A DNA stretch of 64,000 bases from Leucocoprinus leucothites (taxonomy: Eukaryota > Basidiomycota > Agaricomycetes > Agaricales > Agaricaceae). Position numbers and translations under genes: made by a program. Location: assembly GCA_013368445.1 (NCBI GenBank), contig JAACJO010000019.1:248001-312000 (forward strand), read 5' to 3'. Of this stretch, positions 35,561 through 48,019 are shown piece after piece. The first letter of the stretch is position 1, and each line of letters begins with the position of its first letter. The notes beneath the pieces were generated by a model. That model was not told the origin of the DNA and did not search any database. It saw nothing but the letters and a program-made list of their open reading frames with translations.

Positions 35561-36282
35561 TGTGATTCAGAATAAATAATTTATAAACACCACATAATTG
35601 CATAGTGGACGCGGATTCTGCACCTTCGTATTCTAGAAGCCATTTGCCCAGTAGTTCTTCTCAGTGTACTATTTCTTATTATCATGGACTTCGCTGCCCT
35701 ACCGCTCGGATCAGCTCCAGTTCCGTGGGAATTTGGGTGACTTGAGCGCTCAGTACCCAGTGGGTACCGACTGCTTTGTCTTGTTCACAAATATCTCAAG
35801 GGAATTCTTCTAACGCGAGGTGTCTTGAGGCACGGTCTGTTACTTCCTGAGAATTGTGCTACAGTCTCCTGGCTTCAAGTTGTTCACGTACACCAAGTTC
35901 ATCCAGTTGCGCTCTCAGCAGTGAGGTTGTAATTCTGGCTCCCTTGGTCATCCACATGAGCTCCTACGGGCCATCTCCACTGTTTACGGTTTTGGAAGAA
36001 ATCCTGCTTCCAGACGCTGGTGCATCCGGCGACAATAGATGCCTGCAAAAGTGTCTATAAACGGTGTGTCCATTCCTCCATGCATGGTATGCCAAGTTCA
36101 CACCTAGATCCACTCCAAACAGAGTAAGATTGGAACTCTGGCTGTCTTGATCCCCTACACAGGCTCTTGTAGGCTACCCTCTGCTATCCACGTTCCGGGA
36201 AGAAATACTACTCGATGATGTTGATTCATCTGTTGAGGATAGACGCTCGCGGAAGTGTCCGTTGAACATTATCTTTGTCCCA
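35561..36282 (+). other. Upstream region of copy 6 with coding-like remnants
   Basis: Blocks at about 35,700-35,840 and 36,180-36,282 match the minus strand at 6,660-7,030 before the pseudogene copy. Inside, two diverged repeats can be translated as LEEILLPDAG (about 35,990) and FREEILLDDVD (about 36,200), both ending in a KC pair. This suggests an old duplicated exon or another gene remnant. No stop-free frame joins them to the start at 36,361 without a splice, and the family is not recognised. Confidence 0.45.
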
Positions 36283-36355
36283 CCTCGTGGTACCTCCCTT
36301 CTTCTACCTCGTGGTATTCTCTCCCTTCTACCTTGTGGTGGTCCCCTCCCTGTCC
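36283..36355. repeat. Three tandem 24-25-bp units before copy 6
   Basis: Units begin at 36283, 36307 and 36331 with CCTYGTGG and end in CTTCTA or a variant. They sit immediately before the ATG at 36,361, in the same position as the array at 6,581-6,655 before the pseudogene copy. In frame they would encode PRG-x-LL-like units, but no ATG precedes them. Confidence 0.75.
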
Positions 36356-36360
36356 TAATA

Positions 36361-39300
36361 ATGCTCCCCCTTGTTACATTTGTCGTGATAGCTTTGGCTT
36401 ATTTCTACCGCCGCAAACTGACTAACAGTCGCGACCCTGTGCATAGTCTCGCTGCTGCACCTGCTCAAGAAGGTAAGTGGAGTTAAAACTCTGCGAATCG
36501 GAAGCTCTGCTGATCCATGTTCGATGAATATTATAGCTAATTTCTCAAATGCTCATGACTTTGCCATTGAAGACGTTGAATACGTAGTCAATCACAACGA
36601 GTTGGAGTATGTGAGGAAAGCGAAGGAGTATGAAATGTGGAAAAAAGCAGAGCAAGATGAGAGACGGAGGAAAGCAGACGATGGTCAGTCAAGCCAATAT
36701 TAAAGCTAACAGAGCGTCACTCAATATTTGGTTGCAGCTCTCGAGGAACTCTTAGCAAGAGCGATGCCGAGTGCTATGCTTAACTCAGAAACGCAGACGT
36801 ATCTTCCAAGGTGCGACGAGGACACTCGGCAGGGCTTGCGTAGCCGTCTTGCTGAATGGGGGCGAACTGATGGAGAGATCCAATGCTTATTGTGGCTCTC
36901 CGGACCTGCTGCTGTTGGGAAGTCGGCAGTCGCACAAAGTGTTATAGAGGAACTGAAGAGGGCAGAACATTTAATCGCTACCTTCTCTTTCACTCAATCC
37001 AACAGTCGCTTCGAGCCCAATGTCGTCATTCCCACTCTGGCGTATCAACTGGCTGTGCTTCTCCCAGAATATAAGCTCATCATTGGTCAGCGATTCAAAG
37101 AAGATCCTTCGATATTCAGCAAAGATCGCCGCTCGCAATTCCAAGAGCTCATTAGCGATCCATTTCTCCCTGACTTATCCCAACGACCTCTTACTCTCTT
37201 GTCCTATCTATCTGAACGGCTTCATACTTCATTGTGCCATCGGCCTCTCTTGATTGTCCTTGATGGGCTCAATGAATGCAGGGGCCGCAATGCTCAATGC
37301 GAGTTTGTGGAGATGATTGCACGCCATGCACAGCGGGACCGAGGTTCTCGGTTACGGTGGATGATATGCAGCCGTCCTGAGCCCCATCTCACCTTAGCCT
37401 TTTCTAGCACCGATTTTCAAGGGATATGCCGCTATGAGAGGTTGGAAGTTAATGACAACGAGGCACGGAAGGATGCACTCTGCATTCTCAGAAAGGGATT
37501 CACAGATATTAGAAAGCGATACCCTGACCGGCTTTCACGTGACTGGCCGCATGCCAGCCATATTGATGTCATTGCAGAGCGAGTGTCCGGCAACCTTGGT
37601 TTTGTGTCCTCTGTCATCCGGTTCATTGGCGACCAGAAGTATGACAATCCCTCCAGTCAACTCAAGGTCTGCCTCAAATTTCTCGAACGCACTGGTGCCG
37701 GCGATCATATCAACCCTCTTCATCCCCTCGATCTCCTTTACACGCAAATCTTATCCGACATCCCCACAGCTACCCTTCCCACAACTCAACGTATTCTTGG
37801 ACTGTTCATCTTGTATGGCAACGAGAAACTCACTACTCTTGTCCATGCAAACTTTCTAGGCCTCAATCAAGCCGCCTTCTATCATTCGCTTCAGTGCTTA
37901 CATTCAGTTGTTCTGGTTCCTCCCGCGTCCGAGGCTAGCAACCAGCCTATTCGGATATACCATACATCTTTCTCCGACTATCTGAGGGACAAAGCACGTG
38001 CTAGGGAGTTTGCTTTGGATGAAGAAGCTATACACTTTTACGTCGCAACACGGGGCCTCGAGTGGCTCGGCCACTGTCGCAAAGTCCCTTCAGGTAGTTT
38101 CAGGAAGTTGTGCTGATGACACATTGATTAACCACCTTCCTAGATGAAGAGGCACTCCCAGACATTACATGGCCAGAGGACCGAGCATCACCTCACAGCC
38201 AGAGCATCCTCGACTCTGTGTGCAACTTCGCATTTACCCCTTGCTGGAGGGCCTTTCCCCAAGTGCCTGAAGCCTCTCTATCTCTTCTTATAGAAGTTGT
38301 GAAGAATTTCGATTTCAACATCACTTACTCAAAGTGGGAAAGCGAGACGCGAGAATTCGCATATTTTACTCGGTGGCTCGTGTCATCGGTGAGCTCTTCT
38401 AGACCTATCCATGGCATCCATCCTAACACTTTTTTTTATTGTAGGATGCAAAGACTCTTGCTTCCATTGACCATACGCATGCGGACTCGGGCAAGCCTGG
38501 AAAAAAGGAAGAGATAGCAGTCATCTGGGATGAGGAGGATCCTCGCACTTTTGTCGAACCTTTCCTCAGAAACACGGGACTCGCTGACTGCTTTTCCGTC
38601 CATCTTCAGCTCCGAACTTGTAACCAAACCTCTTTTCATCTGATACCAAGCATCTACATTGGGAACGTGCATCAGACACGTGAAGATGACATCGTCATTG
38701 TGTATGTTGTTTCTGCTGTCAAATGCATCAGCCCCAGATCTCACCCCCCATTTCCTAGCTTCATGGGTACAACAGAATCCGGGAAGAGCTACGTATGTAA
38801 AAGCATCAGCGTCGAATGAAACAATCATGCTTAAGCCCCTGGGTAGTTTATTGATCTCCTGACCAGATGGCAAGGTCACCACGCTTGGCACTCATTGACA
38901 CCTGCCGACACCAGTGTCAGGGCTACTCGCACTATTCATCCCGAATATGACAAAAGAATAGTGCTTGTTGATACCCCAGGGTTCGATTGTAGCACGAGGT
39001 CAGACATAGAGACCCTCAATCTCATCAACAATCAGCTAGAAGAGATGTACGTGTCGATTCCGCTCAATTTCGAAGAATCATAACGGTTTGTTTACAGATA
39101 CAGGAACAATGTCCATATTAGTGGAATCGTCTATGCGCACCCTATCACGGATGACCGTACTGGCGCGTCTCATTTAAGTATCCTTCAGCCGCTTAGTGGT
39201 CAATCAGGTGATCAGGAAGCAGCCCACATACTACTTGTGACAACTATGTGGGAGGAGATAGAACCCCTCGCTGGTGAAAAGCGGGAGGTTCAACTCAAAG

Positions 39301-39518
39301 AAGGGCCCTGGAAAGATTTGACTGCACGTGGTGCAAGCCTTGAACGCCTGGCGAGCGGCACCGAGGAGGAAGCATGGTGTATCTTGAACAAGCTGCTGAA
39401 GGTACCGAACACAGGGGAGACTTTAAAAGAGATGCTCGAATTCCCTCTCTCACTAGCACTGAGAAATTGGATGATCATTCAAGGCACACTACAGGAGGAG
39501 TCCGAGGAGACGTTGTAA
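36361..39518 (+). CDS. NACHT-GTPase fusion protein (NLR-like), copy 6
   Basis: Eight exons give 923 aa: 36361-36472, 36537-36683, 36738-38093, 38144-38388, 38445-38701, 38759-38792, 38847-39046 and 39098-39518. The sum fits the frame. The N-terminus has a hydrophobic stretch, LPLVTFVVIALAYFY (2-16), followed by RRK, so it could be membrane-anchored; this is the second N-terminal type. Next are AHDFAIEDVEY and the charged KAKEYEMWKKAEQDERRRK segment. Walker A is GPAAVGKS (142-149). Walker B reads LLIVLDGLNEC, with Asn in place of the second Asp of DGLDE. The GTPase has GTTESGKS (709-716) and DTPG (759-762), then VTTMWEE. Its tail is short and lacks the long coiled coil of copies 4 and 5. The frame is intact, so the gene is probably active. 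Confidence 0.86.
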
Positions 39519-40029
39519 TCGAAGAGGCCTAAAATCGAAGTACGCAGTAGATAAAAGGCCGATACCGGCCATCATGTTTGTATTTTACCTCGTCGGTTTC
39601 TGTGCTTCTGCGCTGTGTTCGTAACGAGTGGTATTTGTTGTAATCATAGCATTTTCTGTACAACAGTCGTTATTATATCCTGACAGACAGAAAAAGATGA
39701 GAATTACAAGGCTGTACTGAGATGAGCACCACGGCCTGCATGGCGATAGGTAGCAGGAACGGGTACCAATAATTTACCGCTACCGCACCACCCGCTACAC
39801 TACCGCTGCGTTACCGCACGTTACCGCTACACTCCCGCTACACCACCGCTACATCCCATATTCTACATAACGTCCTTACTGGACTCACGACCATCCAAAA
39901 TACCCGCTATTGCCACAGTTAACACCTATGCCGTGTGTAAAGCTCATTTATTGGGATACCTCCTATACATAATAAACAACTAAGCTTGATTGCTCTTTTT
40001 ATTTTCAGCCAGTGCTCTACATGAGCTTA
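39519..40029. other. Intergenic region behind copy 6
   Basis: No gene is recognised. About 39,530-39,720 resembles the 3' flanks at 56,990-57,150 and 63,770-63,950, sharing GGCCATCATGTT and TTTCTGTGCTTCTG-like blocks. A minisatellite lies at 39,774-39,854. Confidence 0.5.
39774..39854. repeat. Short minisatellite of TACCGCTACAC-like units
   Basis: About eight imperfect units around TACCGCTACAC or TACCGCAC occur in 80 bases. The strand is strongly asymmetric, with almost no G outside CG pairs. No coding frame is supported. Confidence 0.85.
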
Positions 40030-40480
40030 GTGAGCGGTAAATTCTGGACCCCCGTATTGGATACTTGATGACTTCTTCGAGACCTATTCACTGCATGAGA
40101 TCAGCAGTCCAGCTCAAAGGCGCGGTGAAACTCACCAGAGTCCGCAGGGGAGAAACCATGAGATTGAAGGTTTTCGATGACAAGATAATATGCCTGGTGG
40201 AACAATCTACGCTCGTGAGAGTGCGGCAACGGTGTTGAAGAGGAAAGGATGGGCAAGGATGCGGGATTCAGAGGTTAGGAATCGGGGGGCGTGGGGGTGG
40301 AAGTCGTATAAGGGGGAGATACGGGTGTGCAAGCGAGAGTTATAGGCATCGTAGGTAGAAAATTGAGGGGCTGAAGGTTGCAGAGTAGAGTCATCGGATG
40401 TGGTGGAATCAGACAAAAGAACCGCTCGAGGAGTGAGCGCGCTTGGCGAAAAGGTCATATGGATCCCTCTACATCAGACG
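40030..40480 (-). pseudogene. 5' fragment of a type-I NACHT gene
   Basis: On the minus strand the end of this segment reads FHQAYYLVIENLQSHGFSP and then a GTGAGT donor, followed by GAGCTGGACTGCTG. That is the exact layout of exon 1 and intron 1 of the gene at 1,693. Further 5', minus-strand codons give a PFLFNT motif shared with the fragments at 51 and 59 kb. The P-loop exon is absent: the match ends near 40,030. It lies head to head with the importin gene, so this region may also hold the importin promoter. Confidence 0.8.
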
Positions 40481-40842
40481 CGGGAACCACCTGCAGTTTC
40501 CCTGAGCCAAGAACCGCAAAAAGGGTTCAGCTCAGTTCTTGGCTAGTTCTGTTCCACCAGTTCCCGGTTTTGGAACCGAACTGAATACAACGCTAATTAA
40601 TTGATTAGTCGTGACAGTCATGGCCAAAAAAAGCGAAATCAGATGTAAATTCTGGTCCTGCTCGCAAATTACCTCCATCTCCACCGCGCCCGTATATACT
40701 ATACCCTCGTTGTCGCCGCTGCAGACGCCCCGCGTATTGCTCTCCTCATTTCGTGAATCATCAGTATCAAAAACTCATAAATCTCGGCCCATGGCTCTTA
40801 ACTTTGGCCCTTCGTCTCCCATCGGCCCACGCTATCGACACC

Positions 40843-43800
40843 ATGGACCTTCAGACGCTCTCAAACCTCTTCGCAAGGACGTTGAACCCGGACCCGAATG
40901 AGCGCAAAGCCGCAGAGCTACAGATACGTAAGGTGTGTGAGATCAGATAGAGAAATCAGCCATCACCTTGACCTGTAGAAGGAGTTCTTCCGAACTGGCT
41001 GCTTTTCTGTGGTTCTTCAGTGTGAATTGTATGCTGATGTGGTATTCCTGTATAGATTGGGAGCGAGGAGGGCATGATCGCCGCTCTTCTCCAAATTATC
41101 GCTGCTGATTCCATCGATATGTACGATGCGTTTTTCCACTATCACTATGTGCACTATCTCACAATCTTCCTTCAATTATCCCGCATATAAATTATGCGAC
41201 GCGTGTCTTGCCTGTTGAACCCACAGTGCCACGCGTCATGCTTGTTCTATCTGGCTCAAAAACCGCGTTTACACCTGCTACACCATCGAAACGCCCAACC
41301 CCCGGCGTCCCGAGCTCAGCCCTATCCGCGATTCCGACCGTAACGCCCTCCGGCGCAGTCTCCTCCCCCTCCTTGCACAATCGCATTCTCGTAGCATTTC
41401 TGCACAGCTGTCGCATGTGCTGAAGAATGTCATTGCGTTTGATTTTCCGAGTAGTAAGTGGCCTACGCTGGTATATGAGATTAAGCACCTGCTTGTCAGT
41501 GGTGAGGTGAGACAGGTGCACGCCGGGTGTCTTGCTGCGCTTGAGAGTATTCGTGCATTCAGGTAATTGGGAGTCGGTTTTGTCTTTAAAACATTCTAAT
41601 GTACTGTAATCTGTAGGTTCAGACAGAAGAACGACACCCTTCCTACTCTTGTCGCCTCACTCTTTCCAACACTCCTCAACGTTGCTCGCCGGCTACTCAA
41701 CATACCGCCAAGCACGTCCCAAGATGCACCGACGATCCTCCATCTCATTCTCAAAACTTACAAAACGAGCATCGGCATACATTTGTCCAAGCATCAACAA
41801 AGTCCCGAATCGATTGTTCCTTGGGGGCAGTTGTTTTTCAAGGTTGTGAACTTGCGCGTGCCGAATGAGGTCGTACCACAAGATGAGGAGGAGCGGGAGA
41901 GATGTGAATGGTGGAAGGCGAAGAAGTGGGCGTACAATACGTTGGGCAGCTTGTTCCATCGGTATGTTTCCCCCTCTCACCGCTGCTGCTACCTTTCAAT
42001 TTGAGTGTGCTGATGATGGGTTTGTTAGATTTGGGAACCCCTCGCAATTGCCCAGCACAATGCGTGAAGAGTACGGCCAATTTGCACAACACTTTGCTAC
42101 GGTCTTTGCTCCTGGTATTTTGACCATATACCTACAACAAGTCGAACTATACGTTCAACAGCGGACTTGGCTATCGAAGAAATGCCAAGACCATATTTTT
42201 CAGTTCCTCACCGAATGGTACGTCCGTCCTTCTTCTCCGCCTTCTTCCTCCCTCTATCATAACCCGCGGTCTAACCAACATTTGCTTGGGATGATATATC
42301 AGTGTTAAACTGAATTCAACTTGGGCACAACTGAAACCGCATTTCAAGCTGCTTGTGTCGAATTTTGTGTTCCCTCCGTTGACGTTTAATGAGCGGAGGC
42401 AGCAGCTTTGGGAGAATGAGCCCGTAAAAAATGTTTGTACGGCTGTTGGTACGTAGCTTCTTTCCTCCCTGACCTAAACTTTACTGAGTTTTTCCTTTAT
42501 CTTTTTTTTTTCAACTCTCTTCCTGCCTTGGGATATTGTTACCCGTAGACGAATTCGAGAGTTTCTCAGCTCCTATTTCGTCCACCACTTCATTCCTGTT
42601 TGCTTTGGCGAGTAACAGGACTGAGGTTACGGTCATGCCGATATTTGGGTTTATTAACCAAGTTTTGCGCTCGTACGTCTCCTCTCCTTATCTCGTGCCC
42701 CGGGTATTTGACCTAATATCTATGTAGGAACACATCTCTCGCTCAAAGGTTCGGTGCTCTGAATATGACAGCTGCACTTGGCCCTTGGTTCATGCGTCAT
42801 CCTGAAGTGAAGGACAATATGGAGCAGTTCATGTTGCAATTTGTTACGCCCGAGTTGGACAGTGCGCAGCCGTATTTGAGGGCTATTGTATGACCTTCTC
42901 CATTCTCGCACTCCCACAGGCTATTGCTAACATTGAGGGGTTGATGTAGGCACTAGAGATCTTGGGCACTCTGACGAAGTGTGGGCTGACCTGGTTTGAT
43001 AAGGCGGTGGGTTCTCTTGAACCTTAAATGAAGATCAGGGCTGATTGGATTGAGCAGAATTTGGGACATCATTTCAAGGCCGTTATGAGGACCTTGGACG
43101 ATCAAGAGTTGCCTGTTCGTGTGCAGGCCGCTTTGGCGTTGACTGAGATGGTTGTTGTTCATGAGGAAGGCGAGTCTTTCCGCCTCTCTCTGGCCTTGAA
43201 GCACAAGCGGAACTGACATCTTGTTTGAAAGTGAAAACTGCTGTGTCGCCTCAAGTTGGAAAAGTCATTCAAGGTGCGCGATCAGGGCGTTAAAAAACAG
43301 AGAGTACGTGCTGAGCACGGGTGCGCTATCTCATGTGCAGTTCTGCTCAAGCTGTCGGATAAGACGGATTTGGAGATTTTGAACCAGAGTACGGAGGTCA
43401 TGGTTAATCGGTTCCAGACTGAGCTTTTACCTGTCGCTGCTCAACTTACTGCTCGTTTGGTGCGCATATATCCAGCAATTCTCTTCGTTGTTTACCTGTT
43501 AATGTACCCATGATGGTCAGTGCAAGTCGTATCTCCGCCTTGCGAGAGAGACAGTCAACCAAGAAGAAACGCTGAACGCGGCAGATAATGTGGACATTGA
43601 AGAGTCCCTTCCGGACCTGGACGATGATAAGACGTTTACTGCTATGGGGATTGCTAAGACGATTAGTACTGTGCGTTTCTTGCCCTTCGATATCCATATA
43701 TCCATATACGCACTCGCTGATGAATGGTAGGTTGTCGCATCAATTGACACCTCTCCAGCGATTCTAGCTCAAGTCCAGGAGATCATTATTCCAATCATTG

Positions 43801-45353
43801 CGTTCACTTTGGATCATAAGCTCCTCGGTGAGTGATTGGATGCGACCTGGATAACGAACGAGGACTAAAGTGGTGCTTGTAGAGCTGTTGGATAATATGT
43901 ACCACCTTGTTCATTGCCTCACGTACAAGTCTCGTTCCATCTCGCCTCAGATGTGGCCGGTGTTTGAGTCGACGTACGAGTTGTTCAAGTCGGAGGCCAT
44001 TGATTTCCTCGATGGTGTGTTATTTATCTGTTCATTTTTACCTTAAGCGTTGGTGGACTAACGTGCATTGGGTAGAGATGCTCCCATCGCTTGTCAACTT
44101 TGTCTCCTTCGGCAGTGACGTTATTAAAGCTAGAGCGGACTACAAGCAGATGTTACTCGATATCTATATCATGGCGATGACAAATGATCAGCTAGGAGAG
44201 ATTGACAGAATTAATGGATCCAAGTTGGCCGAATCGATGTTATTGAATTTGCGTGGCAGCTTGGACGATGTACGCCTATCTACTCCTATATGTTCTACCT
44301 ATCATATGGATCCTGATATTCTAACTCAACAGTCCCTTCAAGATATAATCGCCATCGCACTCAACACGATGAAAACCGCTCAAGGCTCCGCCCTCAAGCT
44401 CGCCAACCTCAAAGTCCTCGTCAACACAGTTCTCTACAGTCCTGCATTATCTCTCCACATCATGGAGGCCACGGGTCCAGGCATGGCCCGCACATTCTTT
44501 GAAAAATGGTTTGCTGTCATCAACGCGGAGAATAAGTTGCCTAGGGTGCATGATAAGAAGTTGACTATTATTGCGCTTTGTGCACTTTTGGAGTTAAGCC
44601 CGGAAGGCATTCCGGCCGGGTTGAGGGAGGGCTGGCCAGGTATTATTGGTGGGATTGTTAAGATGTTTAAGGAGTTGCCGAAGGCTATTGAAGGTGTGTA
44701 ATTTTGGTTGTATGGAAACCGTTGGGCTGACTCCTGGTTCATTTACTTTTGCAGCGAGGAAACAGTCGGGGCAGGCGTTGCAGGAGGAGGCTGGGGGTGA
44801 TGAGGCTGATGATAAGTTCTATAACTCCGCAGATACTGAAGGTATGCTTTCGTCTTTTATTGTTGAAGGTCTATATATCCTCATGATTTCTTAGGCGACG
44901 TCTGGGACCAGGACCCAGAGATGTTGGCTAGAGAGGTACGTCACTCCGCCTCCATGTCATTCGCAACTCAGATTTAAGATCATATCACCAGGGTACTCGT
45001 CTCCGTGAACAGTCTAAAAAGACCGACGGTGAAGCAGAGGATGAGGATGAAGATGAAGACGGTGATGATGATTCTGACGATGAGGATGTAGATGAAGAAC
45101 TCGAGTATATTAGTCCTCTCGAGTCTGTGGACCCTTACGTGACTTTCAAACAAGCGCTCGTCAGTAAGTAGCTGTTTCCCCGCTCATCGTTCTCTCATTT
45201 TCTGATTCAATAATCATTCGCGTTGTAGCCTTTGAAGCCCAGAACCCACAGATATATCAGCTTGCGACCATGTCGCTCAACATCAACCAACAGACTCATC
45301 TTGTGGAGATTATACGCCAGGCCGAACAAACCGTCACGACTCCTCAGGCTTGA
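40843..45353 (+). CDS. Importin-7/8-type karyopherin (Nmd5/Sxm1-like)
   Basis: A nuclear transport receptor of roughly 1,000 aa, split by many short introns. The start MDLQTLSNLFARTLNPD at 40,843 opens the importin-beta N-terminal HEAT region. SIWLKNRVYTCY follows, then WWKAKKWAYNTLGSLFHR and FGNPSQLPSTM, which is the diagnostic importin-7/8 block. Later parts read DEFESFSAPIS, RFGALNMTAALGPWFMRHPE, ELPVRVQAALALTEM and LPVAAQLTARL. An acidic segment with EDEDEDGDDDSDDED (about 45,030-45,090) precedes the C-terminal end at TPQA (stop 45,351). One intron (43,170-43,231) appears to use a GC donor, GCGAGT. All exons I traced can be joined in frame, so the gene looks functional. Two broken copies lie downstream. 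Exact exon borders in the 5' third are not certain. Confidence 0.85.
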
Positions 45354-47394
45354 AGGACAAAATGACGTTGGTGGTCTTTTTACGGTACAGCTGATTCTCG
45401 CTCTTTTCTCCTCCCTTTACCCCACATTTCTTTGTGCTAAGATCTTCTGACGTTTCCATTTTTCTCATGTCTCCTGTCCATGATACATTTGTGAAATTTA
45501 AAGCTGAAATGATGATTACGGAATGTATTACTCTTTCTCTCGAGTCTTCGTTCTTGAGCCTGAGATACCGCCCGCTTTGTCCTTGATCTAAGTGGATGGG
45601 GATTTCTATGGTCCATTGACCGGTTTACTCGTGTGTCTTTTGGTTCTGAAATAGCCTTCGTAATGCTGAATATAGGTCCCGCAAGGCGGTTCCTTCCTTC
45701 TCGATGTTGTATCTTGGGCGACACTGCCTTCAAATACTGTATCAAAGCGCCGTTGATCTTCCGTTTCAGGACACTGAACACGATAGGTCGTCTCGGTGTA
45801 TGAGCTCTCGGCGCCCAACAGCTTGGTTCTATTTGGATGCACCTCAAGCCCCGGTCATGAATGTTTGGAATCTGGTGATTCTGATCGGCAGACGCAGCAA
45901 GGATTGGCAATTAGTGGTTAGTAGTCGACGTATTCGATCATGATTGTGGGGTTGCCTGATAGGGTTGTTTGGTGTAACAATGATGACAATGGGACTCTCG
46001 ATCACACAGTCAGAGAACATCCGAGGTTCTGATGATCCAGACATACCTAGTACTCCATTTCAGCGAGGTGGTCGGGGTCGCCACAATTTCTGCGGGCACT
46101 GCCTGATAATGAGCCTATTCCCGCCTTCTGCATGTTTTGAGGCCTTAGGCCCAAGATGCTTGGATTGCAAAGGACATCGCTCATGCGCAGAGTGACGAGA
46201 TTTGTCCTTTTCCTGATGTCTATTTCTGACATCCATTTCAGTCTAGCCCCAATTGGGGCCGTGACAAGATTGAAATTCCCAGTGAGGTAATGGTACATAT
46301 ATGCATACGACCCACTCTATTATGAGCCAGTTGGAAAGCGTGCTGGAATGCTCGGCACCCCTATGCTGAGCTTGAGGGGTGTGGCAAAGATACCTTAACC
46401 TACAAGGGCACAAATTCCGCTGCCGGTGACGGAGTTGTTAAACTGAGAAAAGCCTTTATTGTGGAAAATGGAATAGGGGAGACCTTGTTCCCTCGCCCAT
46501 TTTCATGTAGAATCATTGGCCATGCGAGTCACTCGCAACTCATGTCCGGGCTAGCAGCCGAACCAGTCTAGGTGGCCAAAGAGGTCAGCTCTACCGACAT
46601 GGCGCAGTCTATGATATCTTCATAACGCCCTCACTGCGCTTCCACGCTTCTCTGTCGTTGTGACTGATTGAATGCATCTGTGGTATCATTTCCACCCGCA
46701 TGGACCCGTAGAACATGGATTGTGCCTCAATGTCATCAAGTTCTTGACCGAAATCTATCTCCATAGTATGTACGAGGCATGGGAAGCTAAGATTACATAT
46801 CTTGGTGTCGCTCTTCCTAGCAACATGGTACATTGAGCTGATGCAAAATGACTTCTTCAGTTCAGTCACCGGATAGTGAGGTATATTTGGCGTGTTCATT
46901 TAATGGTTTCATACCATCGATTTGAAAGACTAAACAGCGTTCTGCTTGGCTCGAAGTGCTATCCACATTCATTTGCGTTGTGTCCTTCCCGCATACACCT
47001 CGGCGTTGACATCCCCAGAAACTAGCTCTATCAGAAGTGGCTATTAGACTCCAAAATTGACGATGATTTGTCCGTGCAGGCGCTTATGATGATATTTGCT
47101 CGCCGCTGCCAGAAGCCCAGCAGGCTTGGAAGGCACCCTTTATGATGGAGCTTCATGTCGTGAAACGACCTTTCTTTCCAGGCCACAGAGTCCTAGTTTC
47201 CTTGTAGTGCTCCAAGTAACTCTGGATTCCCGTCGATGGGTTTCAATTCTCATCAACGGCTTACGAAATTGGACTTTTATGGGAGAACGATGATTGGCTC
47301 TGCCATTTTTAATCTGGATTAGGGTTTCACTTAATGTCGAAGTTCTTGTGGTTTATTCCACTCATGACCTTGCACATGCTGCAGCAATTGGCTT
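45354..47394. other. Long stretch without a recognised gene
   Basis: Frames of up to 157 codons exist on both strands (for example minus 45,910-45,437 and minus 46,899-46,609), but none has a recognisable motif. None is matched elsewhere in the window. The first 100 bases are the 3' flank of the importin gene. Confidence 0.4.
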
Positions 47395-47590
47395 GGATGA
47401 CGGAGGTGAACGCAGAATGCTGGGTGCCAAAATATCGGGGAAGCGGGAAATGGGGGTGAGAATCGATGAAGAGGTAGATAGCCGGGGTATACTAGTCGAG
47501 TGATATGGGCCGCCTATCTCTATGAAGGATGGCAGCGATCTCTTTCATCGTCATGGACATTCTCCTACGTCTGTCATGACAATAGTCGTT
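47395..47590 (-). pseudogene. Inverted piece of a RING gene relic
   Basis: This piece matches the + strand at about 10,110-10,310 of the intact RING region, so its sense is minus. The remainder of this relic (48,020-49,450) is in + sense and begins near where this piece ends in the gene. Shared blocks are GGAGGTGAACGC, GCGGGAAATGGGGGTG and GAAGGATG. Between 47,591 and 48,019 I see no gene; a 63-codon frame at 47,687 has no motif. Confidence 0.75.
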
Positions 47591-48019
47591 GAAAGGAAGA
47601 CTGCACTCAAAACATTGAGCAACAATTAAAGCCCAATGAACATTCTAGAACACTCGAGTAGCAGCACGGAAAGAAAAGTATGAGCATTGGCCATGGAACC
47701 ACCGAGCTTTGATTATGACGATTACAGCTTGGCATGTCTTCGAGAGTGGCAAGGAGGACAAACTATGTTTGGACGTCTTTGGTCAGCCGCCAGCACAGTA
47801 TTTTCCAGGGCCCTTAAAGTGACGGTCTCTCTTGCCGGTACAGTATTTGTCGGGGCATGCTGGACACCGAATTACTAAAGGTTCACAGTCTCATAAACAC
47901 ATCCGCTGTTGCGCTTGTTGGGATAAAGATCAGGATCACTGGAAATGCATACTAACTACCACTGGTGAATATTTGAATGAGTGCTGGCGCTTCTCCTGAA
48001 CTGAACGCCACCACAGGCC

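Noticed and set aside
38970..38990. GGGTTCGATT as a possible tRNA B box (also near 56,420 and 63,219).
   Set aside because: It encodes the TPGFD part of the GTPase G3 motif in frame, and no A box or cloverleaf is present.
45437..45910. A minus-strand ORF of 157 codons behind the importin gene.
   Set aside because: Composition is unremarkable, no motif is seen, and it has no counterpart elsewhere in the window.
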